From: Rubrobacter tropicus
GTDB lineage: Bacteria; Actinomycetota; Rubrobacteria; Rubrobacterales; Rubrobacteraceae
Reading direction: 5' to 3'
DNA length: 64,000 nt
Assembly: GCF_011492945.1 (NCBI RefSeq)
Contig: NZ_CP045119.1
Span: forward strand, 868,001 to 932,000
The position numbers were made by a program, and so were the translations under genes. Positions within the stretch are counted from its first letter, which is position 1; every line of letters begins with the position of its first letter. Under the pieces are notes generated by a model. It searched no databases. It saw nothing but the letters and a program-made list of their open reading frames with translations, and was not told the DNA's origin. This document shows positions 15,966 through 25,199 of this stretch, in pieces.

Positions 15966-16967
15966 CTGGCTACTTTCATAGGGCGCAGGATCCTGCAGCT
16001 CATACCGGTCCTGCTCGGGGTCTCGCTCGTCGTGTTCTTCATGGTGCGGGCGATACCGGGCGACCCGGCCCAGATCCTGCTCGGCCAGACGGCCACGCCG
16101 GAGGCGGTGCGCGAGGTCAGGGCGCGGCTCGGTCTGGACGAGCCGATCATCGTTCAGTACCTGCTCTTTCTGCGGGACGCGGCGACGGGGGACCTCGGCG
16201 ACTCGCTCGTAGAGGGCAAGCCTGTCACGGCGGCGCTGCTCGACAAGTTCCCCGCGACGCTGGAGCTGGCGCTCGCGGCGCTCCTGTTCGCCGTCGTTAT
16301 CGGAGTGCCGATAGGGGTTATAGCCGCGGTCAGGCAGTACTCCCTGCTCGACAGGATAACCTCGGTCATAGCGCTGACCGGGGTCTCGATGCCGATCTTC
16401 TGGCTCGCCATGGTCTTCGTCGTGATCTTCACGGTGAACCTCGAGCTGCTGCCGTTCCCGGGCCGGGTCGGCAACGACGTGTCGTTTACGAGCTACACGG
16501 GCGTCTACACGGTCGACACCCTCATAACCCTGAACTTTCCCGCGTTCTGGGACGTGCTGAAGCACCTGATATTGCCCGCCGTCGCCCTCGGCACGATCCC
16601 GATGGCCGTCGTGACGCGCATGACCCGCAGCAGCATGCTCGAGGTGATGAACGAGGACTACGTAAGGACCGCCAGGGCGAAGGGCGTGGTGCCGTGGCGG
16701 GTAGTCTTCAGGCACGCTCTCCGGAACGCGATGCTGCCGACGGTGACCGTTATAGGCCTCCAGTTCGGCCTGTTGATGGGCGGGGCCATCCTGACGGAGA
16801 CCATCTTTACGTGGAACGGGATCGGGCAGTTCGCCATCCAGTCGATCGACGGCCGGGACTATGCTGGCATCCAGGGCGTGGTCCTCTACGGCGCGGTCTT
16901 CTTCGTGCTGATCAACCTCCTGGTGGACGTTCTCTACGCCGTTCTCGACCCGCGCGTGAGGCTGTAA
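15966..16967 (+). CDS. ABC transporter permease, DppB/OppB type (probable CTG start)
   Basis: 333 residues if it starts at CTG 15966. GGAGGAG at 15957-15963 lies just in front, and the resulting N-terminus ATFIGRRILQLIPVLLGVSL is what DppB-type permeases have. The next ordinary start, GTG at 16032, would cut the first membrane helix and has no ribosome-binding site. The GDPAQILLGQTATPE periplasmic segment and the EDYVRTARAKGV EAA-like loop that contacts the ATPase are present, with about six helices. It forms the channel with the next gene product. Confidence 0.92.
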   Translation: MATFIGRRILQLIPVLLGVSLVVFFMVRAIPGDPAQILLGQTATPEAVREVRARLGLDEPIIVQYLLFLRDAATGDLGDSLVEGKPVTAALLDKFPATLELALAALLFAVVIGVPIGVIAAVRQYSLLDRITSVIALTGVSMPIFWLAMVFVVIFTVNLELLPFPGRVGNDVSFTSYTGVYTVDTLITLNFPAFWDVLKHLILPAVALGTIPMAVVTRMTRSSMLEVMNEDYVRTARAKGVVPWRVVFRHALRNAMLPTVTVIGLQFGLLMGGAILTETIFTWNGIGQFAIQSIDGRDYAGIQGVVLYGAVFFVLINLLVDVLYAVLDPRVRL

Positions 16968-16969
16968 GG

Positions 16970-17875
16970 GTGGCCGAGGCCCAGGTAAGGGAGACGCCGG
17001 TCGCGGCCGGGGTGCGGACGCGCACCCGCTGGGGCGACTTCCGCCAGGCTTTCCTCGACAACAAGCTGGCCGTCCTCGGGCTCGTCATCATTGCCCTCTT
17101 CATCATTATGGCGGTCTTCGCGCCGCTGCTGGCGCCCTACGACCCGGTAAGGGACCAGAGCCTCAGCGAGCGGTTCGCCGGGCCGAGCGCGTCCCACCCC
17201 CTCGGCCAGGACGAGCTCGGGCGGGACATCCTCTCGCGCATAATCTTTGGGGCGAGGGTCTCGCTCACCGCCGGCCTCGCCGCCGTCGCTTTCGCCACCG
17301 TCTTCGGGACGCTCGTCGGGGTGGTCTCGGGGTACGCCGGGGGGCTTATCGACTCCGTCCTGATGAGGCTCATGGACATCATCCTCGCCTTCCCGAGCAT
17401 CCTGCTCGCCATCGTGATAGTGAGCATTCTCGGACAGGGGCTCACGAACGCCCTGCTCGCCGTTGGGGTGGTCTTGTTGCCCCAGATAGCCCGCGTCGTG
17501 CGGTCTTCCGTAATAAGCATCCGGGAGCGGGACTTCGTCGAGGCCGAGCGGGCGATAGGGGCCTCGAACGTGCAGATAGTCTCGTCCGCGATCCTGCCGA
17601 ATAGCCTGGCGCCCCTGATCGTGCAGTCCACCCTCGCCCTCGCAACGGCGATCCTGGACGTCGCCGCCCTCTCTTTTCTGGGCCTCGGGGCCCAGCCGCC
17701 CCAGCCGGAGTGGGGCGCGATGCTCACCGACGCGTTCCGAAGCGGCTTCGGGGTCTTCACCGAGGGACAGCACGCGATCATATTCCCCGGCATCGCCATA
17801 GCCCTCTCCGTCCTCGCCGTAAACTTCATAGGCGACGGCCTGCGCGACGCCCTCGACCCACGCCGTAGAAGGTAG
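16970..17875 (+). CDS. ABC transporter permease, DppC/OppC type
   Basis: 301 residues from a GTG only 2 bases after the preceding stop, so translation is coupled. The N-terminal part has the OppC_N helix (NKLAVLGLVIIALFIIMAVF) and APYDP; HPLGQDELGRDILSRIIFGA is the family signature, and ERDFVEAERAIGAS the EAA-type loop. Six helices are visible. It pairs with the DppB-type permease. ATPase subunits must be encoded elsewhere. The stop codon lies in a 9-bp hairpin. Confidence 0.94.
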   Translation: MAEAQVRETPVAAGVRTRTRWGDFRQAFLDNKLAVLGLVIIALFIIMAVFAPLLAPYDPVRDQSLSERFAGPSASHPLGQDELGRDILSRIIFGARVSLTAGLAAVAFATVFGTLVGVVSGYAGGLIDSVLMRLMDIILAFPSILLAIVIVSILGQGLTNALLAVGVVLLPQIARVVRSSVISIRERDFVEAERAIGASNVQIVSSAILPNSLAPLIVQSTLALATAILDVAALSFLGLGAQPPQPEWGAMLTDAFRSGFGVFTEGQHAIIFPGIAIALSVLAVNFIGDGLRDALDPRRRR

Positions 17876-17889
17876 CCGAAGGCTACCTT
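17869..17889 (+). terminator. Hairpin overlapping the permease stop codon
   Basis: AAGGTAGCC (17869-17877), loop GAA, GGCTACCTT (17881-17889): 9-bp perfect stem containing the TAG stop. No T-run follows, so it may be a weak terminator or a 3'-end stabiliser. Confidence 0.45.
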
Positions 17890-18027
17890 CAGCTCGCCCG
17901 CAGCGCGGGCTCTCAGCACGCTTAGGCTTCGCCTCCGCTTTCAGCACGCTTAGGGTCTGCTTCGCAGCCCCTCGCTCTCAGCCTGTCAGCCAAGAAAGGT
18001 AGGCGACAGCCGGAGCGTGCTGACGGC
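17888..18027. repeat. Intergenic TCAGC/GCTGA word element (B3, unbalanced)
   Basis: Five TCAGC words on the left with GGCTTCGCC-type mini-hairpins, but only one GCTGA on the right (about 18018). It looks like a right-truncated copy of the class. Confidence 0.6.
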
Positions 18028-18048
18028 TAATTGGTATCATACCCGTTC

Positions 18049-18771
18049 GTGAAGAGTAGACCTTACGGATCCTGGACCCGCCAGGACAAGACATCGACCC
18101 TCTCCCGGGGCAGGCGCGCGTCTTCGCGGGCGCCTGGCCGCGAGGCGGCGCGCGCCCGCGACCGTCGCAGGCCCCGCGGTTCGTCGCGCGGACCGCGCTA
18201 CGACCGGATCCTGCTCGTGACGGCGGGGGTGGTGCTCGTGTTGTTCTCTGTGGGGATGGTGTTCGTCGACGTGCAGGGGGCCGGCGAGGCGGTCTCCACG
18301 GCGCCCAAGAGCGAGGCCATGACGCTCACCGTCCCGAGCATGAAGAGGGTGGAGGAGGTGCCCGTCTACGGAGACCCCGTAAAGGAAGAGACCGCCCTCC
18401 ACAACGGGACGTTCCACGTAAAGGACACGGGCTTCCCGTGGCAGGAGGAGGCGAACGTCTACATCGCCGGCCACCGCCTCGGCTACCCTCGCACGGACAG
18501 CTTCTTCGTCTTCTGGGACCTCAACAGGCTCAAGACGGGGGCCAGGGTCCTGCTGACCGACTCCGAGGACACGAAGTACGTCTACAAGGTCTTCGACCGC
18601 CGCGTCGTCGGGCCGAACGAGGTCTCCGTCAAGAAGCCGATCGAAGGCAAGAACATAGTAAGCCTCCAGACCTGCACCCTGCCGAACTACTCGGAACGCC
18701 TGGTGGTCCGGGCGGAACTCGTGAGGACCGTAAAGGCGCCGGTGGAGCAGGCCAGCTCCGCTGGCAGCTAG
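18049..18771 (+). CDS. Sortase family protein (class D/E-like)
   Basis: 240 residues from GTG 18049; a TTG six codons upstream is possible. A basic N-terminus is followed by one membrane helix (ILLVTAGVVLVLFSVGMVFV) and the sortase barrel. H141 in IAGHRLGYP, C209 in LQTCTLP and R217 in SERLVV form the catalytic triad, so the enzyme should be an active transpeptidase outside the membrane, anchoring proteins to the wall or joining pilin subunits. No LPXTG-type substrate gene was noticed in the window. TATCAT at 18035-18040 lies where a -10 box of a leaderless transcript would be. Confidence 0.88.
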   Translation: MKSRPYGSWTRQDKTSTLSRGRRASSRAPGREAARARDRRRPRGSSRGPRYDRILLVTAGVVLVLFSVGMVFVDVQGAGEAVSTAPKSEAMTLTVPSMKRVEEVPVYGDPVKEETALHNGTFHVKDTGFPWQEEANVYIAGHRLGYPRTDSFFVFWDLNRLKTGARVLLTDSEDTKYVYKVFDRRVVGPNEVSVKKPIEGKNIVSLQTCTLPNYSERLVVRAELVRTVKAPVEQASSAGS

Positions 18772-19030
18772 TCAGCACGCTCCCTGCAGTCTCTTTCAGC
18801 ACGCATCGGACCTTCGGTCCTCGCTCTCAGCCCGTCAGCTTTTTGCCACGCGGGGCGCTACCGGGCTGCGCCATGCGCGGCGGTTCGGGTGTCGAGATAC
18901 GCGGCGAGTCCGGACGACTTGGCTGAAAGCTTCCGAAGGAGGCGTGATGAGAGCGAGGCCCGCGGAGCGGGCCGACGCGTGCTGACGAGGCGCGAAGCGC
19001 CGGGCTGACAAGCTGGCGAAGCCAGCGTGC
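18772..19030. repeat. Intergenic TCAGC/GCTGA word element (B4)
   Basis: Four TCAGC words on the left with the mini-hairpin GGACCTTCGGTCC, a central unique part, then three GCTGA words plus degenerate ones (GATGA, GCTGC) on the right. It runs directly into the hairpin at the 3' end of the methyltransferase gene. Confidence 0.65.
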
Positions 19031-19055
19031 TGCTAGCGCGGTTTCCGCGCTAGCA
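19031..19055 (-). terminator. Perfect 11-bp hairpin at the methyltransferase 3' end
   Basis: TGCTAGCGCGG (19031-19041), TTT, CCGCGCTAGCA (19045-19055). The hairpin encodes the last residues LARKPR and the stop codon of the minus-strand methyltransferase gene. No T-run follows on the minus strand. Confidence 0.5.
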
Positions 19056-19854
19056 GAGAGTACATGAGTGGGATGCGGGGCGAGTTCTCGGGCAGTTTGA
19101 AGGTGTCGAAGCCCGTCTTCTCGAGGATCGGCCACCGGGGGAAGAGCGTGTAGTCGTGCTCGTGCAGGAACTCCAGGGTAAGGCCGGATTGTATTAGGGC
19201 CGTGACCACGTCGGAGAGGGTGTGCTTCCATTCGTAGGTGATGTTGTTGGCGGTCTCGGCGCCCAGGTCGGCGTAGGTGCCGGGCTCGTCCCAGACGTCG
19301 GGCTCTTCTTTGTGGAAGTAGTCGTGCTCGACGGTGAGGTCGTCGTCGCCGAAGACGTTGGTGAAGGGGTGGAACTCCGGGAGGTACAGGAAGCCGCCGG
19401 GCCGGACGAGGCCGGCCGCCACCCCGGCCCACCGTTCGATGTCCGGCAGCCAGTTGAGGGCGCCGAGGCCGGTGTAGACGACGTCGAAGGTGCGCCCCCC
19501 AAGTGCTTCCCTCGCCTCGTAGACGTCCGAGCGGACGAACTCGGCGTCCACGCCGAGCTCCGAGGCGAGGTTGCGGGCGGCCTCGATGGCGGGCGCAGAG
19601 AAGTCGAGGCCGGTGACGCGGGCGCCGCGGCGGGCCCAGCTTAGGGTGTCCTTGCCGAAGTGGCACTGGAGATGGAGGAGGTCCTTTCCGGAGACGTCGC
19701 CCATCTCTTCCAGTTCGAAGGGGCGGAGGTGTTCTTCCCCGGCTTTGAAGCCCTCGACGCCGTAGAAGTCTCCGCCGACGTGGATCGGGACGCGCTCGTC
19801 CCAGCTGGCCTTGTTCGCCTCGCGCCACCGGCCTCGCCAATCGTCCTTGTTCAC
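19033..19854 (-). CDS. Class I SAM-dependent methyltransferase
   Basis: 273 residues from GTG 19854, with GGAGA seven bases upstream. Motif I is LLHLQCHFGKDTLSWARRGA (near 59-78), followed by VTGLDFS for ribose binding and FDVVYTGLGALNWLP as motif IV. The family methylates small molecules in the cytoplasm, but nothing in the neighbourhood points to a substrate. The S9 peptidase gene ends 70 bp upstream on the same strand, so read-through is possible. The last codons and the stop lie inside a perfect hairpin. Confidence 0.88.
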   Translation of the reverse strand: MNKDDWRGRWREANKASWDERVPIHVGGDFYGVEGFKAGEEHLRPFELEEMGDVSGKDLLHLQCHFGKDTLSWARRGARVTGLDFSAPAIEAARNLASELGVDAEFVRSDVYEAREALGGRTFDVVYTGLGALNWLPDIERWAGVAAGLVRPGGFLYLPEFHPFTNVFGDDDLTVEHDYFHKEEPDVWDEPGTYADLGAETANNITYEWKHTLSDVVTALIQSGLTLEFLHEHDYTLFPRWPILEKTGFDTFKLPENSPRIPLMYSLLARKPR

Positions 19855-19924
19855 GGGGGTCTCCTTTTGGTGGGTAGAGGTGGCGTTTCGCCTGGCCCGC
19901 CGCGGCGTATCTGCGGTCCTTCGT

Positions 19925-21865
19925 TCATTTCGTGTCCAGGTTCTCTATGCGTACGGGTTCCACGTCGTCGGCGAGGTCGAAGCCGAAGACGCGGGAGTAG
20001 AAGTAGAGCTCGGCGTCCAGGGCGCGTTTTATGTTCTCCGCCCGGCGGAAGCCGTGCTGCTCGCCTTCGAAGGGGAGGTAGGCGACGGGGAGGCCCTTCG
20101 CTTTGAGGGCTTCGAACATCGTGATGGCCTGGTTCGGGGGGACCACCTCGTCTTCGAGGCCCTGGAAGAAGATGACGGGGCAGGAGAGGCCGTCCGTGTG
20201 GTGGATGGGGGAGCGTTCGCGGTAGAGGTCGGCGCGTTCGGGGTAGGGCCCGATCAGGCCGTCCAGGTACCGCGACTCGAACTTGTGGGTCTCCTCGGCC
20301 AGCGCCGCCGCGTCGCTGACGCCGTAGTGGCTCGCCCCCGCCGCGAAAGCGTCCCTGAAAGCCAGGGCGCACAGCGTCGTGTAACCGCCCGCGCTGCCGC
20401 CCGCTATCAGTAACCGGTCTCCATCCACCAGGCCCTTCTCTGCGAGATACTTCGCCCCGCCTGCGCAGTCGTCGACGTCGACCACGCCCCACATCCCGTC
20501 CAGGCGCCTCCTGTACTCGCGCCCGTAGCCCGTCGAGCCGCCGTAGTTGACGTCGAGCACGGCGAAGCCCCGGCTGGTCCTGTGCTGTATCTCCAAATCC
20601 AGGCTCGGCAGGGTCATCCCGGTCGGGCCGCCGTGGCTCAACACGAGCAGCGGCGGAAGTTCGCCCTCCGGCGCCGCGAAATCCCTGTTCTTCGGCGGGT
20701 AGAAGAAGCCGTGGGCCGTCAGGCCGTTCTCCGTCGGAAACTCCACGGTCTCGGGGGCCGAGAGGTAGCCGGAGTCTATACCGAGGTCGCCCGCCCGGTG
20801 CAAGACCTCGCTGTCGCCCGTTCTCGCGTCCAGGCGCACGATGGCGGGGGGCTCGGTTGGGGAGCCGGCCACGAACAGGATCTCGCCCGAGCCGCCGTTC
20901 GTCCGGAGGTGGCCGATGACGGAGTACGGCGTCTCTATCTGCGCCAGTTCTCCGGTCTGCGTGTTCAGGAGGCCGAGGCGGAAGACGCCGCGTTCGATCG
21001 GGGCGCAGGCGATTCGGGTCGGCGAGAGGAACCCGTAGGTGGACATCCCGAACTGCCACTGCGGGAGCCCGAACTCGGCCTCCATCGGGCAGAGCGGCTC
21101 GACGAAGCCTCTCTCCGAGCGGTACAGGTTCCACCAGCCGGTCCGGTCGGAGACGAAGTGGAGCGTGCCGTCCGGGGACCACTCGGGCTGGAAGACGGAC
21201 TCGTCCGGGCCCCCGGCCACCCTCTCGGGCGCCGCGGGCCTCCCGCTCTCGTCAAGACCCGCCACCCAGAGCTCCGTGCCGTCCCAGGGCATGTTCGGGT
21301 GGTTCCACGTGAGCCACGCGAGGCTTCGGCCGTCGGGGCTCAGGCGGGGAGAGGAGCAGAAGTCCTGGCCGGTGGCGAGCACGGTCTCGGCCCCGTCTTC
21401 CAGGCTTATGCCGACTAGCTCGTTTACGGGCTCGCCCGGGTCCGTGTGGTCCTCGCGGACGGCGATCAGGCGGTTCCTGGCGGCGTCCACCGTCATGTCC
21501 GCGTAACGGTGGTCTATCTCGGCCGTTAGTGGTTCCGGTACGCCGCCCGGGTGCGCGGAGTAAAGCCGCTGGTCGGCGAAGTTCGAGAAGTAGACCGTGC
21601 CGTTGTGGACGACGAAATCTCCCCCGCCGTACTCGTGGACGCGGGTGCGGGCGTTGAAGGGTTGGGGGTTGACGTCCCTGGTTTGGCCTTCGGGGGAGCG
21701 GTGGACTATTACGGTTCGGCCGCCTTCTCCGGGGCGGCCTTCGAGCCAGTAGACGTCTTCGCCTTCGAGGGCCGCGTCTTTAAGGCCGACCATGCCCCGG
21801 ACGATCAGGTCCGATGAGATCGGCGACCTCCAGGAACCGTAACGCCCGGTCTCTGCTGTTGTCAC
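19925..21865 (-). CDS. S9 family serine peptidase (acylaminoacyl/dipeptidyl peptidase type)
   Basis: 646 residues from GTG 21865 with GGGAGGT upstream. The first 380 or so residues form a beta-propeller (WD-like repeats such as [14 protein letters not shown] and [18 protein letters not shown]). The C-terminal alpha/beta-hydrolase has the oxyanion region [17 protein letters not shown], nucleophile Ser in GGSAGGYTT (about residue 490), Asp in GLEDEVVPP and His in EQHGFR near 600. No signal peptide, so it is cytoplasmic and probably trims short peptides. The exact specificity is unknown. Confidence 0.93.
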   Translation of the reverse strand: MTTAETGRYGSWRSPISSDLIVRGMVGLKDAALEGEDVYWLEGRPGEGGRTVIVHRSPEGQTRDVNPQPFNARTRVHEYGGGDFVVHNGTVYFSNFADQRLYSAHPGGVPEPLTAEIDHRYADMTVDAARNRLIAVREDHTDPGEPVNELVGISLEDGAETVLATGQDFCSSPRLSPDGRSLAWLTWNHPNMPWDGTELWVAGLDESGRPAAPERVAGGPDESVFQPEWSPDGTLHFVSDRTGWWNLYRSERGFVEPLCPMEAEFGLPQWQFGMSTYGFLSPTRIACAPIERGVFRLGLLNTQTGELAQIETPYSVIGHLRTNGGSGEILFVAGSPTEPPAIVRLDARTGDSEVLHRAGDLGIDSGYLSAPETVEFPTENGLTAHGFFYPPKNRDFAAPEGELPPLLVLSHGGPTGMTLPSLDLEIQHRTSRGFAVLDVNYGGSTGYGREYRRRLDGMWGVVDVDDCAGGAKYLAEKGLVDGDRLLIAGGSAGGYTTLCALAFRDAFAAGASHYGVSDAAALAEETHKFESRYLDGLIGPYPERADLYRERSPIHHTDGLSCPVIFFQGLEDEVVPPNQAITMFEALKAKGLPVAYLPFEGEQHGFRRAENIKRALDAELYFYSRVFGFDLADDVEPVRIENLDTK

Positions 21866-21949
21866 GCCCCTGTACCTCCCGGTTCTCGCCCCACCGTGCC
21901 GCGGATGATAGCAAGGACCGGGTTCCCGGGGCCGCCCCGCCGGGGAGGC

Positions 21950-23092
21950 CTACCCTTTCCGGCTCTCTCTCCGGCTTCTTGAGGCCCCGAAGCTGAGGGT
22001 CGGGTAGAGGAGGACGGCGAGGGGGATGGGGAGCCAGAAGTTGAAGAGCCTGTAGCCGAGGACGGGTATGGCGGCCTCGGGTCCGTAGCCGAGGAGGGCC
22101 AGGGTGCCCAGCATGGCGGCCTCGAAGGTGCCCAGCCCGCCCGGCGTGATGGGCAGGTTGCCGAAGGCGGTCGCCAGGCCGTAGGCGACGAGGATCTCGA
22201 CGGGCGAGAAGCCCACCCCGAGGGCGAGGAAGACGACGATCAGGCACAGGGCGTCGAAGGCCCAGTAGCCAAGCGCCAGGCCGCCGAGCTGCAGCGCCCG
22301 CCTGGGGTTGCCGAGGAGCTGGTCCCGCAGCACCCTAACCTCGTCCCTGAGCCACGACACGACCCTGTGGGACCAGGCCTCCGTCTTGCGGCGGGACCAG
22401 CGCCGGTGCAGGAAGGGGCGCACGATCCCGTACAGTATGCCTGACAGGACCCTGCGGACGGCCTTTGGCCGGCGCTGGGCGACGAAGGCCGCCACGAAGG
22501 CCGCCAGGGTCAGGGCGAACAAGAGCAGCGCGCCGGCAGTGGCGAGGCGGTTCAGCTCCCGATCCAGGACGAGGTAGAGCAAAGAGAGCAGGAGCCAGAC
22601 GCCCAACGCGAGGTAGATGAGGGCGCCCATCGTGGCGACCGCGAGGCCGACCTTCGCGGGCTGGAGACCGCGGTTGCGCAGGACGCCGTAGGTGACGGCG
22701 GCCGACGCCCCGCCGCCGCCCGGCAGCACCCTGTAGGCGCCGTGGATGACGACCGTCAGGCGCAGGGTGAAGAAGCGTCCCAGCCCCCGGCGCCTGCGCC
22801 GCCCGATAGAGGCCCCGAAGCCCGCCGCAGCCCCCGCCGAGCGTCCCAGAAGTTCCCCGTAGCAGAGAAAGCTCGCAAGGATCGCCCCGAAGGCCGCCAC
22901 GAGCAGCGGTCCCGACGAGCCCGCGACGAGGGCCAGCGAACGCCTGATGCCGGGTAGCTGCGGCAGCAACAGGTACAACGCCAGCCCGGCCGAGGCAAGG
23001 TAGAGGACCGTCTTGAGCAGCGTCCTACGCGACAAACTTGAAGAACCTTCCGGCCACCACGACACTCCCCGTTCGAGACGATTCTGGAGCAT
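21950..23092 (-). CDS. Lysylphosphatidylglycerol synthase TM-region/flippase-like membrane protein
   Basis: 380 residues, about eight membrane helices. The family signature is NLPITPGGLGTFEAAML near 320-336, as in UPF0104/MprF flippase domains. A long basic cytoplasmic segment (HRRWSRRKTEAWSHR) lies before the last helices. No aminoacyl-transferase domain is attached, so it is a stand-alone membrane domain, perhaps a lipid or polyprenol flippase. ATG at 23092; a GTG nine codons further in, after GGGGA, is also possible. It stands alone between convergent and co-directional genes. Confidence 0.85.
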   Translation of the reverse strand: MLQNRLERGVSWWPEGSSSLSRRTLLKTVLYLASAGLALYLLLPQLPGIRRSLALVAGSSGPLLVAAFGAILASFLCYGELLGRSAGAAAGFGASIGRRRRRGLGRFFTLRLTVVIHGAYRVLPGGGGASAAVTYGVLRNRGLQPAKVGLAVATMGALIYLALGVWLLLSLLYLVLDRELNRLATAGALLLFALTLAAFVAAFVAQRRPKAVRRVLSGILYGIVRPFLHRRWSRRKTEAWSHRVVSWLRDEVRVLRDQLLGNPRRALQLGGLALGYWAFDALCLIVVFLALGVGFSPVEILVAYGLATAFGNLPITPGGLGTFEAAMLGTLALLGYGPEAAIPVLGYRLFNFWLPIPLAVLLYPTLSFGASRSRRESRKG

Positions 23093-23115
23093 TGTAGATG
23101 CTGGAGCGCTTCGAG

Positions 23116-23226
23116 GGGGCTTCAGGCTACAGGCGTCAGGCCGCCTCCTTCGGAGGCTCTCAGGGATACGAAGTCGGGACCCGGCCGCGTACCCGCACCC
23201 CTAAAACCTGAAATCTGACGCCTAAG
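23116..23226 (+). repeat. Intergenic word array, CAGG/CCTG dialect (C1)
   Basis: CAGG at 23123, 23130 and 23137 (7-bp period), the mini-hairpin CCTCCTTCGGAGG, then CCTG, TCTG and CCTA at 23207, 23214 and 23221 (7-bp period). The right arm overlaps the end of the ABC-2 permease gene. Confidence 0.65.
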
Positions 23227-23983
23227 TTTTCAGTCGGTAGCCCGTTTTGAAGATCCACCAGATCGCCGTCAGGCAAAGGACGAGGAAGAGGACCGTCATC
23301 GAGGCGCTCAACGCCACGCTCACGTCCGCGACCCCGTAGAAGCTCCAGCGGAAGGCGCTGATAAGGTAGACGACCGGGTTGAAGAGGGAGACCGTCTGCC
23401 AGAAGGGGGGGAGCATGTCTATGGAGTAGAAGCTGCCGCCGAGGAAGATCAGGGGCGTCACTATCAGGAACGGCACCAGCTGCAGCTTCTCGAACCCGTC
23501 GGCCCAGATCCCGAGCACGAACCCGAAGAGGCAGAAGGTGATGGCGGTGAGCACGAGGAACAGGAGCATCCAGAACGGGTGCATGATCTGAAGCGGCACG
23601 AACAGGGTCGAGGTGGCGAGGATGAGCAGGCCGAGCACCAGAGACTTGGTCGCCGCGGCCCCGACGTAGCCTATGACGATCTCCAGGTAGGAGACGGGGG
23701 CCGAGAGTATCTCGTAGATGGTGCCGGTGAACTTCGGGAAGAAGATGCCGAAAGAGGCGTTGGAGATGCTCTGCGTCAACAGGGAGAGCATGATGAGCCC
23801 GGGCACGATAAACGCGCCGTACCCGACCCCGTCGACGTCCGTGATGCGCGAGCCTATCGCCGCCCCGAACACGACGAAGTAGAGGGAAGTCGAGATGACC
23901 GGCGAGACGATGCTCTGGAGGACCGTCCGAAAGGTCCTCGCCATCTCGAACTTGTAGATCGCGCGTATCGCGTGGAAGTTCAT
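23222..23983 (-). CDS. ABC-2 type transporter permease
   Basis: 253 residues from ATG 23983, overlapping the ATPase stop by four bases (ATGA), so translation is coupled. Six membrane helices are visible. The ABC-2 signature region [17 protein letters not shown] near 195 and [14 protein letters not shown] are typical of exporters of the Nod/daunorubicin type. Together with the ATPase it should form an exporter for a drug, lipid or polysaccharide. The substrate cannot be told. Confidence 0.93.
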   Translation of the reverse strand: MNFHAIRAIYKFEMARTFRTVLQSIVSPVISTSLYFVVFGAAIGSRITDVDGVGYGAFIVPGLIMLSLLTQSISNASFGIFFPKFTGTIYEILSAPVSYLEIVIGYVGAAATKSLVLGLLILATSTLFVPLQIMHPFWMLLFLVLTAITFCLFGFVLGIWADGFEKLQLVPFLIVTPLIFLGGSFYSIDMLPPFWQTVSLFNPVVYLISAFRWSFYGVADVSVALSASMTVLFLVLCLTAIWWIFKTGYRLKT

Positions 23984-24906
23984 CGTTCCTCTCTCACCAG
24001 GTTGACGAAGATCTCCTCCAGCGAGCTCTGTTTGGTCTGGAGGTCCTTGAACCGGATGCCCGTTCCGTTCAGGTCGGCGAGCAGGGCGGCGATGTCGGCG
24101 CGCCCGTTTTGCGCGTCGTACGTGTAGACGAGCTCCGTGCCTTCCGCCGCCAGTTCCAGGTGGTAATCCGCGAGTTCGCCCGGAACGCCTTCGATCCGGT
24201 CGCGCAACTGGAGCGTCAACTGCTTCTTGCCGAGCTTGCGCATCAGTTCGGCCTTCTCCTCTATCAGGACGATCTCGCCGTTGTTGATCACCCCGATGCG
24301 GTCCGCCATCTCTTCCGCCTCGTCGATGTAGTGGGTGGTCAGGATGATGGTGACGCCGCCCTCGCGCAGCCCCCGCACCATCTCCCACATGTCCCGCCGC
24401 AGCTCGACGTCGACGCCCGCCGTGGGCTCGTCCAGAAACAGGATGCGCGGTTCGTGGGAGAGGGCCTTGGCGATCATGACCCGGCGCTTCATGCCGCCCG
24501 AGAGCGTCATGATCTTGCTGTCTTTCTTGTCCCAGAGCGAGAGGTCCCTGAGGACCTTCTCCAGGTAACCGGGGTTGGGTTTCTTCCCGAAGAGGCCCCT
24601 GCTGAAGTTGACGGTGGCCCAGACGGTCTCGAAAGAGTCGGTGGTGAGTTCCTGCGGGACGAGCCCTATCATGGACCGGGCGGCGCGGTACTCGGTGATG
24701 ATGTCGTACCCGCCGGCCAGGATCTCGCCCTTGGTCGGGTTGACGATACCGCAGATGACGCCGATGAGGGTGGTCTTACCGGCCCCGTTCGGGCCGAGCA
24801 GGGCGAAGATCTCGCCCGGCCGGATCTCCAAATCTATGTCCTTGAGCGCCCGGAAGCCGGAGGCGTAGGTCTTTGATAGGTGGGAGACGGAGATGATGGG
24901 CTGCAA
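23980..24906 (-). CDS. ABC transporter ATP-binding protein (exporter type)
   Basis: 308 residues from TTG 24906. Walker A is GPNGAGKTT, the Q-loop VPQEL, the ABC signature [15 protein letters not shown], Walker [13 protein letters not shown] and the switch His in [14 protein letters not shown]. The C-terminal extension after residue 215 is that of DrrA-like exporters. The TTG has no ribosome-binding site of its own. It lies 2 bases after the stop of a 22-codon reading frame with a good ribosome-binding site, so it is probably translated by reinitiation. Confidence 0.94.
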   Translation of the reverse strand: MQPIISVSHLSKTYASGFRALKDIDLEIRPGEIFALLGPNGAGKTTLIGVICGIVNPTKGEILAGGYDIITEYRAARSMIGLVPQELTTDSFETVWATVNFSRGLFGKKPNPGYLEKVLRDLSLWDKKDSKIMTLSGGMKRRVMIAKALSHEPRILFLDEPTAGVDVELRRDMWEMVRGLREGGVTIILTTHYIDEAEEMADRIGVINNGEIVLIEEKAELMRKLGKKQLTLQLRDRIEGVPGELADYHLELAAEGTELVYTYDAQNGRADIAALLADLNGTGIRFKDLQTKQSSLEEIFVNLVREER

Positions 24907-24908
24907 GG

Positions 24909-24977
24909 TCAGGCCGCCCGTCCGCGAGCGCGGTCCGACCGAAAGACGCCGCCGGTTACCTCTATGATCCGTGCCAT
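24909..24977 (-). CDS. Leader peptide upstream of the ABC exporter genes
   Basis: 22 codons ([19 protein letters not shown] and three more), ATG at 24977 with AGAGGAG about 8 bases upstream. The stop is 2 bases before the TTG of the ATPase gene. It may be a coupling cistron. A frameshifted ATPase N-terminus is less likely, since the ATPase is complete from its TTG. Confidence 0.45.
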   Translation of the reverse strand: MARIIEVTGGVFRSDRARGRAA

Positions 24978-25031
24978 GATCTTCGTCTCCTCTCGCGTGC
25001 CCCGGGGCGCCGGTACGCCTCGGCTCTCCTT

Positions 25032-25060
25032 AGTGTATGCGGAAGCCCCCCCGGTCCCAA
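25032..25060 (-). promoter_or_regulatory. Candidate promoter of the ABC exporter operon
   Basis: Minus strand: TTGGGA (25060-25055), 17-bp spacer, TACACT (25037-25032). It would give a leader of about 48 bases before the 22-codon frame. Confidence 0.4.
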
Positions 25061-25199
25061 GCACCTCTTCCCCGGTATGGTCGCCCGCGCGCGTAACCGC
25101 CGCGCCGGACGCAAGTACGGTTTCCGGGCTCGTACCTTCGTACAGGTTAGGCCTTGCGCGCCGGGGAGGTCCCTCAGAAAGGAACCCCCTGAGCCTGGC

